This document shows positions 7,233 to 15,539 of a DNA stretch of 52,583 nucleotides, one piece after another. The stretch is taken from the NCBI RefSeq assembly GCF_022414575.1, contig NZ_JADWYQ010000044.1, positions 1 through 52,583 on the forward strand. The letters run 5' to 3'. Below the pieces are notes generated by a model. That model had not been told where the DNA came from, searched no databases, and was given only the letters and a program-made list of their open reading frames with translations. The translations under genes and the position numbers were made by a program. The first letter of the stretch is position 1; every line of letters starts with the position of its first letter. This DNA comes from Streptomyces sp. MUM 178J (GTDB lineage: Bacteria > Actinomycetota > Actinomycetes > Streptomycetales > Streptomycetaceae).

Positions 7233-10200
7233 ATGCAGGGTGACCACGGCAGCAGTGGACGGCGCCCCGCAGCAGGTCCTGAGGGGGCAGTCCACGCGGC
7301 CTTACGGCCATTCGGCGACTTGACGGGCTCACATCCGGAGCTTGCGGGCGTAAGCCTGGTCGTCGACGCCCACGGAACGATGGAGCTCTTCAGCGAGGCC
7401 GTCACCGCCGTCATCGACTGGTTCCGGGATGCCGGGGGCGCGGAGGGAGTCCGCTCCGCCGGTACCGTACGCCTGCTGGGGACCGATCACATCGATCCCG
7501 GTCCGGTGCGCCCCGAGCGCCCCCTCACGCCCCCCGGCGACGGGCGGCATGCGCTGCTGATCCTCACGGACGGGCTGGCGGCTGGCTGGCGTTCAGGGGC
7601 CGTCATTCCACTGCTGCGGCGGTGGGGATCCGCCTGTCCGGTGGCCGTGGCCCATCTGCTGCCCCAGTACCTGTGGTTCCGTACCGGCCTCGACGTCGCG
7701 CGGGTACGGATCCGCCCGCCGGCCGCCTGGTCGCCGAACGGCGAACTGGACTGGGAGGTACGCGAGACGGTGCTGGAGCCGCCCGCCGACGGACGCAGCA
7801 CGGCATCCGGGGCGGAGGCGGCCACTGTGCCGGTGCCCGTGCTGGAGCTGACCGAACGCTGGACCTCCGCCTGGGCGCGGATGGTGACGGGCCGGTGCGC
7901 CGGGCCTGTCGACCTGTCGGCGCTGCAGGCCCGCGAGTGGAAGCAGCGGCCCGACGCAGCGCGCGCAGGACGCTGGGCGCAGACCGTTCCCGACCCGGCA
8001 AGCGGGCTGCCCGCCGGGGAACGGGTGTCGGAGTTCCGGGCCGGCGCATCGCCGACCGCGTTCGCACTGGCCACCCGGCTGGCGGCCGCGCCGCTTTCGA
8101 TGCCGGTGATGAAGGCCCTGGCTTCGGCCACGCCGGGGGCCGGCCCGGTGCACCTGGCGGAACTGCTGATGAGCGGTCTGGTCCGGCCCTGCCCCGCGCC
8201 CCACGGCGACGAAGGCGGCCACCGGGAGGCGGATCAGGGCCTGGAGGGTGGCGACCTCCACCGGTCGGCCGATGTGGCATTCTGCTTCGGGCCCGACATC
8301 CGGGAAGAGCTCCTCGCACTCGGCCGCCGCAGTGACACCGTCCGCGTCCTCCACGACGTACGGATGCTGCTGGGCAGCGGCTCCGGTGCCGGGCGCGCCC
8401 TCCTGCCCCCGGCGTCCCAGCCGTTGGACACGCTTGCGATGCCGACCGTGACAGAACAGAACGTCGCCTTCCACCGGATCGAGCTGATAGCCCTGCGTGC
8501 GCTCTCCGGTCGCTTTCTACGACGGGCGGGGATGCTGGACAGCGTGCTGACCCGGTATGGCCGGCACAACACGGTCAGCCTGGAGAAGCACGTAGGGGCG
8601 GCTGCCGGCAGCCGGATTCCGGGCCGTGGAAGTGGACCCGGCGGCAGGGAAGGTCCGGGATCCCCACCGCGGGAAGCCCGAGGAGCGGACGCCGGGACGA
8701 CTTCAGAAGGAGCGCAGATGTCAACCACCACGCAGGCCGCGGGTGAGGGCGAGCGCTCCGCGCAGCCCCGCGTCTGGGGGAATCTTCCCCCGCGCAATCC
8801 CAATTTCACGGGACGCACGGAACTGCTGGAGCTGTTGGACGAGCGGTTGGCGCAGGGTACCACCACGGTCCTCCCCCAGGCGATCCACGGAATGGGCGGA
8901 GTCGGCAAGACGCAACTCGCCATTGAATACGCCTATCGACATCAGGGGGCATACGACATCGTATGGTGGATTCCGGCGGAACGGCCCGGACAGATCGGCC
9001 AGTCGCTGGTGGAACTCGCCCAGCGACTCGGTCTGGAGACCAGTCGGGAGGCGAATATCGCCGGACCCGCCGTCCGCGAGGCGCTACGGGAGGGCCGGCC
9101 GTACGCACACTGGTTGCTGATCTTCGACAACGCGGACAGCCCGGAGCGCGTTCGGCACTACTTTCCGACCGGCGGCACCGGTTCCATTCTCGTGACATCA
9201 CGGAACCGCCGTTGGGGACTTGTCGGCAGCTCCCTGGAGGTCGATGTCTTCACCCGGGACGAGAGCAAGGAACTGCTGCACCGTTCCGGGCCCACCCTGG
9301 GCGAGGACGACTCCGACCGGCTGGCCGAGGCGCTGGGGGATCTCCCGCTCGCACTGGAGCAGGCGGCGGCCTGGCTTGCGGAGACGGGCATGCCGGTCTC
9401 CGAGTATCTGCGTCTGTTCGAGGAGAAGCGCACTGAACTGCTCGAGGTGTCGCCGCCGCCGGACTACCAGCTTCCGGTCGCCGCCGCCTGGAACGTCTCG
9501 CTCGACCATCTGGAGACCCGGAGCGTCGCCGCGCTTCGGTTGCTCCAACTGTGTTCGTATTTTGCGCCGGACCCGGTCTCCCGCTCCATCTTCTCCGGTC
9601 TCGGCGGCAGTAGAATCACCCCGGAACTGGACGCCGCTCTCAACGACCCCATTCGGCTGGCCCGTGCGGTACGCGAGGTCAACCGCTATTCACTCGCCCG
9701 TATCGACCATCGTACGAATTCGATCGAGATGCATCGGCTGGTGCAAGCTGTTCTGATCAATCGTATGACCCCTGAGGAGCAGAGCCGTATGCGCCGTGGC
9801 GCCCATACTCTGCTGGCCGCCGCGGATCCCAAAGATCCCGCGAATGCCGCCAACTGGACGCGCTATGCCGAGCTGTACGGGCACGTCATCGCATCCCGTG
9901 CCGTCGAGTCCGACGAGCCCTGGGTCCGCCATCTGGTGATGAACGTCGCCCGCTATCTCTACCACTGGGGTGACCACGAGGTATCACTCGAATTCTCGGA
10001 ACAGGCGTGGAAGACATGGTGCTCGCTCTTTACCGAAGAGGACCAGCACACCGGACTGATGGGCCAGTGGCTCGGCTTCATGTACTTCGTGGTGGGCCGC
10101 TACCATGACGCGGCCCAGCTCGCCCAGCGGCTCAAGGACATCTACGCGAGGACTGCGGATCCGGGCGTCGAGGACTCGCGTGAGGACGCCCTGTCCGCCA

Positions 10201-11282
10201 TCAACTTCGAGGCGGCCGTACGCCGTGTGGAAGGTGACTTCGCAGCCGCCCGCCGCCTGGACGAGATGGTCTACGAGAGAGCTCGCAGAGCCTTCGGCGA
10301 GGACGATCCGACCACGGTCAACGTCGCCCACAACCTGGGGGTGAGCCTGCGGCTGTCCGGAGACTTCCGCGCCGCCCTGGAGCTGGACCGACGCACGCAT
10401 GAGCTGAAGCTGCGGATGTTCGGGCAGGACGACCAGCGGACGCTGGTCACCGAAGGCGGCATCGCGATCGACGTCCGTGAAACCGGCAACTACATCGAGG
10501 CACGTGCGCTCCAACAGGCCGTCGTGGACAGCAGCCGTGAACTGCTTGGCTCTCAGAATCCCGGCACCATCAGGGTCATGGGCCATCTGAGTGACGCCTG
10601 CCGCAAGGAGGGCGACCACGAAACGGCTCTTGAGCTCGCCCGGGAGGTCTTTGCCCGATTCACCCGCCGGTATGGCGACACCCATCCTCAGGCACTGTCG
10701 GCCGCGCTCTCCTTGTCCATGGCGCTGCGCCAGACCGGCGATCTGGAAGGCGCTCGGGATCTGGGAGTGAAGGCCTGCGAACGCTATCGCCGGATCTTCG
10801 ACCAGCAGCATCCGCATGTGCTGTCCGCGGACGTCGATCTCGCGGTCACTCTGCGTCTGCTGGGGCAGGCGGAGGAGGCTCGGCGGCTGGACGAGGCCGC
10901 CTGCGCCTCCCTCGGCGAACGGCTGGGTACGGACCACCCCGTGACACTGGCCGCCGCGATCAACACGGCCAGCGACCTGAGCAACCTGGGGGACCTGAGG
11001 GCCGCCCGCGAACTCGGCATGAGGACGTGGGAGCTGAGCCGCGCCCGACTGGGTGAGGGCCACCCCACCACCCTGGTGTGCGCGGCGAACCTTGCCGAAG
11101 ACAGGTGCGCCGTCGGGGAGACCGAGGAGGGTGAAGCGCTGCGGGCGGACACCGTGGAGCGCATGGAGCGCGTGCTGGACGCTCCGCGGTTTCGGGCCGG
11201 CCACTCGACAGGCCATCCGGCCACTCAGCAGGCGCGGGCGGGAGAGCGGGCCAATTGCGACATCGACCCGATGCCGCTGTGA
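7233..11282 (+). CDS. fxsT: FxsT-like NB-ARC/TPR protein with SAV_2336-type N-terminus, about 1349 aa
   Basis: STAND NTPase of the FxSxx-COOH-system type. Residues 1-480 resemble the SAV_2336-type N-terminal region. A low-complexity Gly/Arg linker follows, then PRVWGNLPPRNPNFTGR and an NB-ARC domain with P-loop GMGGVGKT near residue 553 and Walker B-like LLIFDNAD near 628. A winged-helix-like part ends with MHRLVQAVL. From about residue 950 there are repeated 42-residue TPR units of the kinesin-light-chain kind (GEDDPTTVNVAHNLG pattern). The very end is CDIDPMPL, similar to the acidic-Pro tail I associate with FxsT. NB-ARC/TPR proteins are thought to be ligand-gated oligomerising switches. 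The start is uncertain: ATG 7233 or GTG 7221, neither with a good ribosome site. An excellent internal one precedes ATG 8718. It converges on the HExxH gene. Confidence 0.85.
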   Translation: MQGDHGSSGRRPAAGPEGAVHAALRPFGDLTGSHPELAGVSLVVDAHGTMELFSEAVTAVIDWFRDAGGAEGVRSAGTVRLLGTDHIDPGPVRPERPLTPPGDGRHALLILTDGLAAGWRSGAVIPLLRRWGSACPVAVAHLLPQYLWFRTGLDVARVRIRPPAAWSPNGELDWEVRETVLEPPADGRSTASGAEAATVPVPVLELTERWTSAWARMVTGRCAGPVDLSALQAREWKQRPDAARAGRWAQTVPDPASGLPAGERVSEFRAGASPTAFALATRLAAAPLSMPVMKALASATPGAGPVHLAELLMSGLVRPCPAPHGDEGGHREADQGLEGGDLHRSADVAFCFGPDIREELLALGRRSDTVRVLHDVRMLLGSGSGAGRALLPPASQPLDTLAMPTVTEQNVAFHRIELIALRALSGRFLRRAGMLDSVLTRYGRHNTVSLEKHVGAAAGSRIPGRGSGPGGREGPGSPPREARGADAGTTSEGAQMSTTTQAAGEGERSAQPRVWGNLPPRNPNFTGRTELLELLDERLAQGTTTVLPQAIHGMGGVGKTQLAIEYAYRHQGAYDIVWWIPAERPGQIGQSLVELAQRLGLETSREANIAGPAVREALREGRPYAHWLLIFDNADSPERVRHYFPTGGTGSILVTSRNRRWGLVGSSLEVDVFTRDESKELLHRSGPTLGEDDSDRLAEALGDLPLALEQAAAWLAETGMPVSEYLRLFEEKRTELLEVSPPPDYQLPVAAAWNVSLDHLETRSVAALRLLQLCSYFAPDPVSRSIFSGLGGSRITPELDAALNDPIRLARAVREVNRYSLARIDHRTNSIEMHRLVQAVLINRMTPEEQSRMRRGAHTLLAAADPKDPANAANWTRYAELYGHVIASRAVESDEPWVRHLVMNVARYLYHWGDHEVSLEFSEQAWKTWCSLFTEEDQHTGLMGQWLGFMYFVVGRYHDAAQLAQRLKDIYARTADPGVEDSREDALSAINFEAAVRRVEGDFAAARRLDEMVYERARRAFGEDDPTTVNVAHNLGVSLRLSGDFRAALELDRRTHELKLRMFGQDDQRTLVTEGGIAIDVRETGNYIEARALQQAVVDSSRELLGSQNPGTIRVMGHLSDACRKEGDHETALELAREVFARFTRRYGDTHPQALSAALSLSMALRQTGDLEGARDLGVKACERYRRIFDQQHPHVLSADVDLAVTLRLLGQAEEARRLDEAACASLGERLGTDHPVTLAAAINTASDLSNLGDLRAARELGMRTWELSRARLGEGHPTTLVCAANLAEDRCAVGETEEGEALRADTVERMERVLDAPRFRAGHSTGHPATQQARAGERANCDIDPMPL
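8707..8720 (+). promoter_or_regulatory. Internal Shine-Dalgarno and ATG inside the FxsT-like gene
   Basis: AAGGAG at 8707-8712 stands five bases before an in-frame ATG at 8718. This is the best ribosome site in the gene and falls exactly in the linker between the N-terminal region and NB-ARC. Translation from it would give a separate NB-ARC/TPR protein of 854 residues. Confidence 0.55.
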
Positions 11283-11316
11283 GGACCCAGCCTCCGCCAG
11301 GAGGGTGCGACGGCTG

Positions 11317-13203
11317 TCAGCAGTCGCCGAGCCATGCCGCCAGCCGTACGGGGTCGGCCGGTGTGCCGACGGCCGCGACGATCCCCTGCTGCACTGCCTT
11401 CGCCCGTTCCGGGCGGCGCTGAAGCAGGCATGCTGCGGAGGGGTCCGCGCCGTCGGCAGCAAGGGTACGGCCCAGGCCTGACCAGGCCCCGGGTGACGCC
11501 GGGTCGTTCGCGAGGTCGCCCAGATACGCCCTGCGGGCTCCGGTGAGGTCCCCGCAGGCCAACAGGACGTCTCCGACAGTGGTTCCCGCCACGCGGGCGG
11601 TCACGGCTTCCGGCCCGTCCCGCAGCAGGCGCCGCACCACACCGGGCTCCGCCAGCCGATGGCGGATGAGCACCGCCGCACTGTCCAGGCGGTCTGCCGA
11701 AGCATCCGGGGCCAGCCGTGGTTCGTCCGCCAGGGCCGACGGCGGGCGGCGGCCCTCCAGCCAGGCGTGGACCGCGTCCTCGACCGCCTTGGCGTCCGGG
11801 GCGAGGTGATGCAACCGCCAGCGTGCCCGGTGGTCGGCGGCGGCGTCCGCGGCCGCCGACGACTGCTGCCGGGGCACCGGTTCACCAAGCCAGTCCGCGC
11901 ATCTGCGGCGGAGCGTGTCCACCAAGGTCAGGCCAAGGCCGGTCAGCCGGCGGTGGCCGTGCACCTGCCGCAGTGCCGACCAGGTCTGCGCGCGCCAGTG
12001 CGCGAACTCGAAGTGTGCCAGCGGGGCTTGCCCGCCGGTTGCGGACATCCGGTGGGAAGCCCAGAACCGGGTCACGCCCGCGAAGGCGTAGATCCCCTGG
12101 AGCAGGCCCCCAAGCGGCCGGGGGTCGTCCCGCCAAGGGGCGTAGAACAGCTCGTCGTCCTGCCTCCCCGGGGGCGGGACGGCATTGCACAGCGCCGCAA
12201 GGTGGAGCAGCCCGCTCAGCTTGATGTGCTGGAACTCATGGACGAGCGTCTCGGCGAGCTGTGCGGCGTTGTCGGGCAGCGAGGCGACCACGCCTCCGAA
12301 GGCGTCGCCGGCTGTCACGCTGCGCGGCCTGAACGGTTCTCCGGCCGGTATCGGCGTCAGCGACATCAGCCCCCGGCGCATGGCCTCCGCAGTGCGCGGC
12401 TCATTCCTGAGCAGCACCGCCCAGGCCTCGTCCAGCAGGTCACTCCAGCGCCTCACATCAGACGCCGGGAGCCGCAGCGGTTCGACCGGTTCGGGGAAGG
12501 CGCGGTACGGATCCAGGTCGTCCAGCACCAGGAGCAGTCGCCGCCCGGGCGGCCCGGCGCTGACACGGTGCAGTGCGTGCCAGCCGGGGCCGTCTTCGTC
12601 GGGCCGGAGGGGAAGCGTCACATGGTGAGGGGCCGCCTCGATCTCCACACGGCCGCCGACGGCCCGTACGGTCGCGGTCGTCCAAGGCTGCGAAGCGGGC
12701 AGGACCGCACAGCCCAGGGACGGCAGCGGGACATATCCGTTCCGGGCGGGCACGGCGAGGGAGAAGTCCAGTCCCGTCCGCACGGCCGCCGCAGCAGCCA
12801 GGGCGTTGAACTGGCCGAGGGACACCCACAGGGGGGCCTTCTCATGGGCCGTGTCCCGCACCCTGCGCAGTGCGAGCGCCAGCCAGACGCCCGTCTGGGG
12901 ACGCATCAGCAGGTCGTCCACGACCTGCGGGGCGCACCGCTGGGCGCGGCTCAGCAGTTCCCAGGCCGGGGCGAGGGAGACCAGCGGCCCCATGGCGGAC
13001 TCCATGGCCTGAGCCCCGTCGCGGGACGTCAGGTCGTCCAAGGCCCGTAAGAGCAGCAGCCGGCGGCTGCGCTCCGCGACCGCCAGCGCCCGCACGGCCT
13101 CGGCGTCGCCGTCGCCCTGCGCGATCCCCCGCCACGCGTCCGCGGACAGCCGATGGCAGGAGCGGGCCACAGCCGGCCGACAGTCTCTCGGATCAGCCGG
13201 CAT
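11317..13203 (-). CDS. HExxH peptide-modification protein (aKG-HExxH-type hydroxylase family), 628 aa
   Basis: Soluble protein of the family named for an HEXXH motif and found beside RiPP precursors; the family is now annotated as aKG-HExxH-type peptide beta-hydroxylase. The N-terminus (HRLSADAWRGIAQGDGDA) is typical of it. The metal motif is HEFQH at residues 322-326 (H322, E323, H326), followed by a helix and DDELFYAPWRDDPRPLGGLL. The C-terminal 130 residues are helical and TPR-like. By family it would bind a metal and modify the peptide encoded 53 bases upstream; the reaction is not shown by sequence. It is last in an operon of trypco2, trypsin-like protease, precursor and this gene, with a hairpin just before its start. 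In some relatives this domain is fused to an FxsB radical SAM enzyme; here it stands alone. The ATG at 13203 has only a weak ribosome site. Confidence 0.85.
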   Translation of the reverse strand: MPADPRDCRPAVARSCHRLSADAWRGIAQGDGDAEAVRALAVAERSRRLLLLRALDDLTSRDGAQAMESAMGPLVSLAPAWELLSRAQRCAPQVVDDLLMRPQTGVWLALALRRVRDTAHEKAPLWVSLGQFNALAAAAAVRTGLDFSLAVPARNGYVPLPSLGCAVLPASQPWTTATVRAVGGRVEIEAAPHHVTLPLRPDEDGPGWHALHRVSAGPPGRRLLLVLDDLDPYRAFPEPVEPLRLPASDVRRWSDLLDEAWAVLLRNEPRTAEAMRRGLMSLTPIPAGEPFRPRSVTAGDAFGGVVASLPDNAAQLAETLVHEFQHIKLSGLLHLAALCNAVPPPGRQDDELFYAPWRDDPRPLGGLLQGIYAFAGVTRFWASHRMSATGGQAPLAHFEFAHWRAQTWSALRQVHGHRRLTGLGLTLVDTLRRRCADWLGEPVPRQQSSAAADAAADHRARWRLHHLAPDAKAVEDAVHAWLEGRRPPSALADEPRLAPDASADRLDSAAVLIRHRLAEPGVVRRLLRDGPEAVTARVAGTTVGDVLLACGDLTGARRAYLGDLANDPASPGAWSGLGRTLAADGADPSAACLLQRRPERAKAVQQGIVAAVGTPADPVRLAAWLGDC

Positions 13204-13225
13204 GTACGATGCCCGTCCCCGTCAG

Positions 13226-13249
13226 CCGGGCCGGGCCGGCCGGGCCCGG
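13226..13249 (-). promoter_or_regulatory. GC hairpin between precursor and HExxH genes
   Basis: Arms 13226-13232 and 13243-13249 pair perfectly over 7 bp, with a self-complementary GGCCGGCC inside the loop. It fills the 53-base gap between the precursor stop and the HExxH start. It may attenuate or process the transcript so that more precursor than enzyme is made. Confidence 0.5.
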
Positions 13250-13256
13250 GAAGCCG

Positions 13257-13442
13257 TCATGGGATATGGGCCGCCTGATTCGGGTTGTAGCCGCCGGCAC
13301 TGGCCTCTGAGCGGTCGACTTCTCGCAGCAGCTTTGCCAGCGACGTCTCGAGGAGGGCGCCGTCCATGGACCGCAGTGCTTCAACAGACACCCCTGCGAG
13401 GTCGATGAGTTCGGACTCCACGCCGTCCACCGGCGGCTCCAT
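13257..13442 (-). CDS. FxsA-like RiPP precursor peptide, 61 aa, variant C-terminus
   Basis: Small peptide gene. The leader-like part (ELIDLAGVSVEALRSMDGAL, then LAKLLREVD) matches the helical leader pattern of FxSxx-COOH (FxsA) precursors. These usually read D/L-rich, then L-D at a helix start and an E-V-D near the end, before a short core. Here the tail is GGYNPNQAAHIP instead of a terminal FxSxx. The likely core is therefore the Tyr/Asn/Pro/Gln/His segment; Asn, Pro and His side chains are plausible targets for a hydroxylase-type enzyme (inference). I chose the ATG at 13442 because AAGGGGCAGG precedes it and family members are about 60 residues. In-frame starts at 13499 and 13556 would add residues that are not conserved in style. 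It lies between the protease gene (128 bases upstream) and the HExxH gene (53 bases downstream). Confidence 0.75.
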   Translation of the reverse strand: MEPPVDGVESELIDLAGVSVEALRSMDGALLETSLAKLLREVDRSEASAGGYNPNQAAHIP

Positions 13443-13569
13443 CGTGGACCTGCCCCTTCCCCCCTGCCTGCGGGTCGCCTGCCCCGTCTCCTTCCTCATG
13501 ATGGCCCAGTACCCAGCGCCCCGAAACCCCGCGCCGGAAGCGGATGAGCAGGACACGTGCGAATACCGG

Positions 13570-14736
13570 TCAGCGTGCCGCCCGGTCGGCGGCGGAGTGG
13601 CGGCGCGCCAGTGCGGCGGCCTCGCCGTCCACTCGGATCATTTCGGCGGAGTCGCCTTCCAGCGTCCGCAGGGCATCGAGCAGCTGGTCCAGGGCGCCGG
13701 GGTAGCGCAGACAGGTCCGCAGAATGCCCAGCAGATCGACGCGGAGCACAGTGCTGCGTGGGCTGTTGGCCGCGACTTCGGGTCGGATGCCGTCGAGGAT
13801 CTGGCCGCGGGTGACGGCATCCCGCAGGGACGGCGCCGCGGTCAGGGCGGTGAGCAGGCCGTCCAGCTCCCGCAGGGGTGTGCCCGGCGGGACGGCCGGC
13901 CGACAGGCCGCCGCGGGAAGGCCGGACGCGGCGTCGGGCGGGGACTGCGCGGGGAGGCAGCCGACCAGTTCGCCGGCGGGGGGAAGGCCGGCCAGCCGGT
14001 GGAGCAGATCGAGTTCGCCCCGGCCGAGCAGCTCGTACCAACGGTCCACCCGGGTCGCGGCCAGCCTGCCCGGGCCGTCACCCCGGTGGTGCGCGCTGAC
14101 CAGGCCGATCAGCACGCCGCCGTGCCACAGAGCGGCGCCCGACATGCCCTCCCACGGGGACCGGCCCGCGTCCGGGTCGGCGGGCGGTGCGGGAACGGTC
14201 AGTTCAAGGGTGCCTTCGCGGCGGTTGGAGAGCACGGAGACGGTTCCGGCGGCATGACAGGAGTCCCGGTACTGGGACGGTGATCCATCGTCGAGCATGC
14301 GCATGCGGTCGTCGCGGAGTTTGAAGCGGGGAAAGCCCATGACACTGCACGTCAGGACAGCATCGGCGTCGGGCACCCGGCCGTAGCGGGGTGTGGCGAC
14401 GTCGGGGGCGCCGGGCGCGAGCGGTCCGCAGATCTCCAGGAGGGCAGCGTCGGCCGATTCGGCGGCCATGATCACCCGCGCGTCCGCGGTCCACTCCCCC
14501 GGCCGGTCCGCGTCGAAGCGGACCTGGACGGCCGTGCCCGCGACCGGCCCCGCCGCACCGGCGGCGGGGCGGCTCGCCGGGCCGGTGACGACATGCGCAG
14601 CGGTCAGCACCCAGTGCCGCCCGACCCGGTAGCCGGAGCCGCGCCGCCCTGCGTGTCCTGCCGACGGGCTCACCAGGATCTCGGCCACCTGGCCGGGCGC
14701 CAGCCCCGGCAGTCCGCCGCTGTCAGCGCGGGACAC
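13570..14736 (-). CDS. Trypsin-like serine protease with C-terminal effector-associated domain, 388 aa
   Basis: Chymotrypsin-fold protease without a signal peptide, so it should act inside the cell. The catalytic triad is visible: His48 in WVLTAAHVV, Asp96 in SADAALLEI and Ser199 in WEGMSGAALW. After a Pro/Ala-rich linker, residues 290-385 form a helical effector-associated domain (LRELDGLLTAL, then LLGILRTCLRYPGALDQLL) with the same pattern as the N-terminal domain of the VMAP protein at 5523. Such proteases are known effectors in VMAP-type conflict systems, cleaving unidentified targets when the NTPase is triggered. The start is a GTG six bases after the trypco2 stop codon, with GGGGAG upstream, so the two are translationally coupled. 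The longer open frame further upstream overlaps trypco2 and is not real. Confidence 0.85.
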   Translation of the reverse strand: MSRADSGGLPGLAPGQVAEILVSPSAGHAGRRGSGYRVGRHWVLTAAHVVTGPASRPAAGAAGPVAGTAVQVRFDADRPGEWTADARVIMAAESADAALLEICGPLAPGAPDVATPRYGRVPDADAVLTCSVMGFPRFKLRDDRMRMLDDGSPSQYRDSCHAAGTVSVLSNRREGTLELTVPAPPADPDAGRSPWEGMSGAALWHGGVLIGLVSAHHRGDGPGRLAATRVDRWYELLGRGELDLLHRLAGLPPAGELVGCLPAQSPPDAASGLPAAACRPAVPPGTPLRELDGLLTALTAAPSLRDAVTRGQILDGIRPEVAANSPRSTVLRVDLLGILRTCLRYPGALDQLLDALRTLEGDSAEMIRVDGEAAALARRHSAADRAAR

Positions 14737-14741
14737 CGCGT

Positions 14742-15041
14742 TCAGCGCTCCCCGAGCTCTGCCGAGCCGCTCACCCAGGGCTGCCCACCGCTGCCTCGCT
14801 CCTGCGGATGGAGGGTGAGGGTGATCCGGTGCGCGGACCCGGAGGCGATCCTGCCCTCGCCGCCGCCGTCCACGACCCAGAACCGCACCTTGGCCCCGGC
14901 CGTTCCCGAGCGCTCGACCACGACGGACGCTTCCAGCTCCACCGGCCCCAGGGCGAACTGGAGCTCCTCGTCCTTCGCGGCCGCGACGGCGACGGCGAGC
15001 TCGTCGCGCAACTTCCGGATCATTTCCGCTAGTTCGATCAT
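14742..15041 (-). CDS. Trypsin-co-occurring (trypco2) domain protein, 99 aa
   Basis: Small soluble protein that fits the trypsin-co-occurring domain 2 family. An N-terminal helix (ELAEMIRKLRDELAVAVAAA) leads into strands LQFALGPVELEASVVVE, then VRFWVVDGG and HRITLTLHP. The family is named for its constant presence beside trypsin-like proteases in STAND/VMAP conflict systems; it may act as an inhibitor, chaperone or coupling factor, but this is not established. It is the first gene of the minus-strand operon and is followed within six bases by the protease start. AGAGG sits five bases before its ATG. The downstream tail is Ser/Gly-rich and poorly structured. Confidence 0.8.
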   Translation of the reverse strand: MIELAEMIRKLRDELAVAVAAAKDEELQFALGPVELEASVVVERSGTAGAKVRFWVVDGGGEGRIASGSAHRITLTLHPQERGSGGQPWVSGSAELGER

Positions 15042-15459
15042 TTATCCTCTCTACCCGCCGGGCGGGCCCGCCAGTCGGCGGCTCGGTCCGCACCGACCCG
15101 GGGGACGGCCCCAGCCCGGCGTTGACACTCTCCATGTTTCGGAAGCTAACTCATGGTTGTCGTCGCCACGCCGGGAGCACAAGGCTCCACTGGGCTGCTG
15201 GACAGGATGCCGGAGCTCCAGCTCCCCGCGCCCATCGAACAGCTCGTGTGGCGCAACGGCTTCATGAACCGGATTCCGGAGCGGCTGCCGGTGATGTGGA
15301 AGCGTCGTCCGATGACGGACCCCCGCTCCCTGCCGTCGCCCCGGCGAGGAGCGGGCGCGCGCTCATACGCCGACGCCGCGCCGCCGCCCGCGCCGGGTGC
15401 GTTCGCCGAGCGCCCTGCGGACGGTCACGCCAGGCTGCGAGGGCCGTCAAGGGACGCGC
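15042..15459. other. Intergenic region with an unassigned open frame
   Basis: About 420 bases between the trypco2 gene and the terminator of the sugar-binding protein gene. The promoter of the protease/peptide operon should be near 15050-15150. From 15153 on the plus strand about 53 codons with good GC third positions are open (including APIEQLVWRNGFMNRIPER), after which coding character decays. I do not recognise this sequence. It could be the 5' remnant of a lost gene or a short divergent gene. Confidence 0.3.
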
Positions 15460-15494
15460 GCGCCGTGCGCCACGGGGGTGATGGCACACGGCGC
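15460..15494 (-). terminator. Hairpin after the sugar-binding protein gene
   Basis: Arms 15460-15471 and 15483-15494 pair over 12 positions with one mismatch. It lies 45 bases downstream of the stop codon at 15540. Confidence 0.55.
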
Positions 15495-15539
15495 ACGACT
15501 GTCGCCCGGTTCGGTTCGGGCCGGGCGAGGACGGGGATG

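Noticed and set aside
5523..15041. Radical SAM maturase (FxsB) in the peptide cluster
   Set aside because: No CxxxCxxC motif or SPASM-like protein was seen in any frame between 4 and 17 kb.
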